Source: Tetramitus jugosus (Eukaryota > Heterolobosea > Eutetramitea > Acrasida > Vahlkampfiidae). Taken from it: DNA of 64,000 bases. The notes under the pieces were generated by a model. It was given only the letters and a program-made list of their open reading frames with translations. It did no database searches and was not told the origin of the DNA. The position numbers were made by a program, and so were the translations under genes. The stretch's first letter is position 1, and every line of letters begins with the position of its first letter. The stretch lies in contig OW569359.1 of the NCBI GenBank assembly GCA_937625935.1, positions 124,001 to 188,000 on the forward strand. Direction: 5' to 3'. Below are positions 61,247 to 64,000 of the stretch, piece by piece.

Positions 61247-62219
61247 ATGTCAGATACAGGAAGTGAAGAATATGATAATATCAAGTGCGTCGTTGTAGGT
61301 GATGGTGCTGTCGGTAAGACTTGTCTACTGTTAGCTTACAGTGAGAGGAGGTTCCCTGAACAATACATTCCAACTATTTGTGATAATTGTAAGTAAGAGA
61401 GAGCTTGAACTGACAAGCTTAAGCTTCCAACTCACAACAATAACGGGAAAATTTTTGGATTTTTTTTCACAAGGATTGTTGTTGTTAGCTATAGCTGTCA
61501 TTATCCTTTGATTTTCGACAGGACAATGGTTTTTTTTATAGTTCATGACAATTGACACTTTTTTTTTCTCTCAAAGATTCGACCAATGTGACCTATAAGA
61601 GCAGAACAGTGTCTCTATCACTGTGGGATACAGCTGTATGTACCAATATCCATTGTTGTTGTTTTTTTTACATCAAAACAACTGAATTGGAATTGACACT
61701 TCTTTTTTTTCACTATTCTCCATTCCTTGATTTTGTACAAATACCACCAAACAATCCATAATGACGATAACAAAATAACAAACAAAATAACAAACAAAAT
61801 AACAACAGGGACAAGAAGAATATGATCAATTGAGACCATTGAGTTACCCTGACACTCATGTCTTTATCGTTTGCTTCTCCGTCATTCATCCAATGTCACT
61901 CGAAAACGTCAAGCACAAATGGATTCCAGAATTGAAACAGCACTGTGACAATGTGCCTATTGTTCTCGTGGGAACAAAGACTGATTTGAGAGATGACCCC
62001 AATATTGTCAATGACTTGAAAAAGAAGGAAATGAAACCGTTGAATAAGCACGATGGTGACCAGTGTAAGAAGGATATTGGTGCAATGAGATATGCAGAGT
62101 GTTCTGCGAGAACAATGGACGGATTGAACGAAGTGTTTGACCATGTGATCGAAGTGCACTTTGAGAGGGTGATGGGTGATGACAAGACTGGAAAGAAGAA
62201 GAAGTGTACCATACAGTAA
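61247..62219 (+). CDS. Rac-type Rho GTPase (three exons)
   Basis: I join 61247..61388, 61577..61635 and 61809..62219 for 203 residues. Introns of 188 and 173 bases are GT-AG (GTAAGT and GTATGT). The first intron splits the Tyr codon at DN|Y in switch I; the second lies before GQEEYDQ in switch II. Key elements: P-loop GDGAVGKTC, switch I IPTICDNYSTNV, switch [24 protein letters not shown], and ECSA. The Rho-type insert [10 protein letters not shown]...GDQ and a basic C terminus ending in CTIQ (CaaX) follow. Rac-type GTPases drive actin assembly and phagocytosis; the GEF at 11936 is a possible activator. The GTPase residues (Gly, Gln in switch II) are intact. Confidence 0.96.
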
Positions 62220-62753
62220 ATGACAATTGAGAGACAGAGAGAGAAGAATTATCATCACTATCACCATCAACAACAACAACAATAATATCCTATAATAATA
62301 ATAACAACAACAAGAAGAACAACAACAACGTGAATCATAATTTCGTAATCATTAATAACAATAACAAAAACATAATCGTAGTTGAAACAAAATCATCATT
62401 TGACAAAATTCCACACAAGCAGTAGTAATCAAAATTACTATCTCTCTTTCGAGGTTCATATGAAAAGAGGACCGCACACATACACACACAGTGTCTCACT
62501 CTCTTGCATATCCATCCTTCTCATTTATTCATAACCATCGTCATCCCTATATTATATACCTTGCTTTCTTAAGTAAAGGACAACCCAACACAATAAAAAT
62601 CATAGATTGAAAGTTTAGAATTGTTGTTGTTGTTGTTGCTCACTATTGGCAATCAGCGCTGAGACTTTTTCTTAACAAACATCCAAGCATCAAACAATAC
62701 AAAGCACTCCTGGAATCCACCAACATCTTCCTCTTTTTGACCTTTTTTGGAGT
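62220..62753. other. 3' region between convergent genes with simple repeats
   Basis: This 534-base stretch contains CAA/AAT runs from about 62266 to 62365 and AATAAA-like signals (62595). The Rac and LRR genes converge here. No RNA gene is recognised. Confidence 0.4.
62266..62365. repeat. CAA/ATA low-complexity tract
   Basis: Runs of CAACAACAACAA, AATAATAATAAC and ACAACAACAACG alternate over about 100 bases downstream of the Rac stop. They probably lie in its 3' untranslated region. Confidence 0.7.
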
Positions 62754-63563
62754 TCAAACAAATACCTCTTGCAATGTCTCACTGGCATGTGCAATTGCGA
62801 GCATCTCCATCAAATGACTCACTCCTTCTTGACTCTTGACCTTGTTGCTACGTACGCTGAGTGTGACCAGTGTATCATTGTGTCGTAACATTTGACTCAA
62901 ATGTTCCATTCCTTCGTTCCCTAATCGATTCATGCTCAAATCCAAGTGCTTTAACGTAAAGTTCTTGTTTGTGCTACTGATACTGCTACTGCTATTTGTT
63001 ACACTACTATTGTTATTGTTATTTACATTGGGATTGGATTGTCTAGGTGATCCAGACACTAATGACTGTTGTTGATTCTGATAGTGCTGATGATGATGAT
63101 GGTGATGATGCTTGTTTGTCAACACTTGACACAGGTGCTTTACACCAGAAGCCGAAATATCATTCATTGACAAATTCAATACTTCAATACTTTCGTTGTG
63201 AGACAACATTTGAGCAATGTGCTTGCATCCCTCACTCCGTATCAAATTACCAGTCAAATCCAAATATTTGATCGTGTTCCATGCGAAAAAAAAGGGTAGT
63301 GAATCACTGGGTGTTGAAACAGAGTTGGAGTCCAAATGAACACACAAAAGCATCATGTGCCTCGGAGTCAACAACTGGAAGGCCATTTTGAAGTAGGTTG
63401 GATTTTTGTTGTATTCTAGTTGGGCCAGATTAAGGAATTCACGCTCTTCTGAAGTGATGTCATCAGAAGATTGTTGTTGAGGTGTCCCATCATCTGTTGT
63501 TGGGGACTGTATGGGTGTTGGTTGATGGTGGTGTCGTGATGATGTGTCGAGATCAATGTTCAT
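62754..63563 (-). CDS. Leucine-rich repeat (RNI-like) protein
   Basis: The first ATG in frame is at 63563 and gives 269 residues. The frame stays open to 63758 without an ATG, so a longer spliced start is possible. LRR repeats of the ribonuclease-inhibitor type (LDLTGNLIRSEGCKHIAQML, then LNLSMNDISASGVKHLCQVL, then LDLSMNRLGNEGMEHLSQML) fill the protein. Histidine, asparagine, glutamine and serine runs separate the second and third repeats. RNI-LRR proteins are protein-binding scaffolds; partner unknown. The gene diverges from the one starting at 63891 and converges with Rac. Confidence 0.78.
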   Translation of the reverse strand: MNIDLDTSSRHHHQPTPIQSPTTDDGTPQQQSSDDITSEEREFLNLAQLEYNKNPTYFKMAFQLLTPRHMMLLCVHLDSNSVSTPSDSLPFFFAWNTIKYLDLTGNLIRSEGCKHIAQMLSHNESIEVLNLSMNDISASGVKHLCQVLTNKHHHHHHHQHYQNQQQSLVSGSPRQSNPNVNNNNNSSVTNSSSSISSTNKNFTLKHLDLSMNRLGNEGMEHLSQMLRHNDTLVTLSVRSNKVKSQEGVSHLMEMLAIAHASETLQEVFV

Positions 63564-63890
63564 GCTTTGTTGGTGTTTTTGGCGCGTAGTGTATTCCCCG
63601 CAAGACTCAAAAAATAGCGATACAAGCGGACGGACGAATATCGTGTTCAAAAATTCATCCCGACAATCGGGAGATTTGACCCCATCAATTATAATCCGCA
63701 GCAGAAATTTTACAATGAATCGTTTGTATAGGTCCAAAATCTTTTGCCACACCAACACAAAGCAAAAGCAAAAGCTTAAGCATCAACTCATACAACCATA
63801 CAATAATCAGGCAAACGAAAAAGCAACAACCAACATTCTTGCCAAATTTTCATTTTTCCTGAGAACTACAACCATTTCACCACAACATTC
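63564..63890. promoter_or_regulatory. Divergent promoter between LRR gene and right-edge gene
   Basis: The 327-base gap lies between two divergent starts. It is crossed by an open minus frame (to 63758) lacking ATG, and no RNA gene is seen. Confidence 0.3.
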
Positions 63891-64000
63891 ATGTCTCAAC
63901 CTACTCCTCAGCTCCAAGAAGCTCAAACACAGAATCAAAAAACAATACAAAACATTTTTTCTCCCACCATGAATAACCCTCACATTTTTATCAACACTAG
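63891..64000 (+). CDS. N-terminal part of a gene running off the right edge
   Basis: The ATG at 63891 opens a frame with 36 full codons to the window edge. It reads MSQPTPQLQEAQTQNQKTIQ and then NIFSPTMNN, a polar glutamine/asparagine-rich start typical of disordered N termini here. No domain is reached. The direction and position, divergent from the LRR gene, support a real gene. Confidence 0.45.
   Translation, partial: MSQPTPQLQEAQTQNQKTIQNIFSPTMNNPHIFINT

Noticed and set aside
1-64000. CRISPR arrays, bacterial operons or prophage
   Set aside because: No direct-repeat array or ribosome-binding-site pattern is present. Introns and gene families are eukaryotic.

Overview
This window is nuclear DNA of a protist, most likely a Naegleria species (Heterolobosea, amoeboflagellate). 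The reasons are dense genes with long uninterrupted reading frames, a few short GT-AG introns (about 50 to 190 bases), standard stop codons, moderately AT-rich sequence, long A/C-rich CAA-repeat leaders before start codons, and a mix of eukaryotic families: MED23, ELP3, kinesin-14, a Rac GTPase, a Mn-type CDF transporter, an ABCG transporter, a cellular RNA-dependent RNA polymerase and a Fanzor. The species cannot be fixed from the sequence alone.

Left third (1 to 23849): a partial medium-chain dehydrogenase runs off the left edge. Next come a secreted single-pass receptor-like protein with EGF and GPS-like modules, a CDF metal transporter, a three-exon EF-hand-like gene, an acidic nuclear protein with SANT-like repeats, a multi-pass membrane protein and tRNA-Thr(UGU). 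A 1300-residue Rho guanine exchange factor appears to carry two myosin-tail (TH1) domains. A FAN-like protein with a shortened BEACH domain follows, then Mediator subunit 23.

Middle (23850 to 28200) looks like a gene graveyard: a frame-broken beta-propeller gene, a Fanzor with a frameshift and no C terminus, a VPS35 copy lacking its N-terminal half and an internal block, a truncated F-box gene and a tiny zinc-ribbon frame. After this come a lysosomal-type acid lipase, two unrecognised proteins, a small C2HC zinc-finger gene split by an intron, and a G3BP-like RNA-binding protein.

Right half (35046 to 64000): kinesin-14 with a repeat-rich head, a queuosine-tRNA mannosyltransferase (GTDC1/QTMAN type), a giant ABCG transporter with an intron exactly at its P-loop, ELP3, folylpolyglutamate synthase, an RCC1-like protein, an O-methyltransferase, two unknown proteins and an RNA-dependent RNA polymerase. 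A gene-poor stretch (57231 to 59022) holds a decayed LINE-type C terminus and a tRNA 3'-half-like fragment. It is followed by a secreted permuted NlpC/P60-like protein, a three-exon Rac GTPase, a leucine-rich-repeat protein and the first exon of a gene leaving the right edge.

The genes do not form an operon-like unit. Themes that recur are signalling to the cytoskeleton (RhoGEF, Rac, kinesin), wobble-base tRNA modification (QTMAN, ELP3), nuclear regulation (MED23, SANT-like protein) and RNA-based silencing or mobile-element biology (RdRP, Fanzor, LINE remnant).
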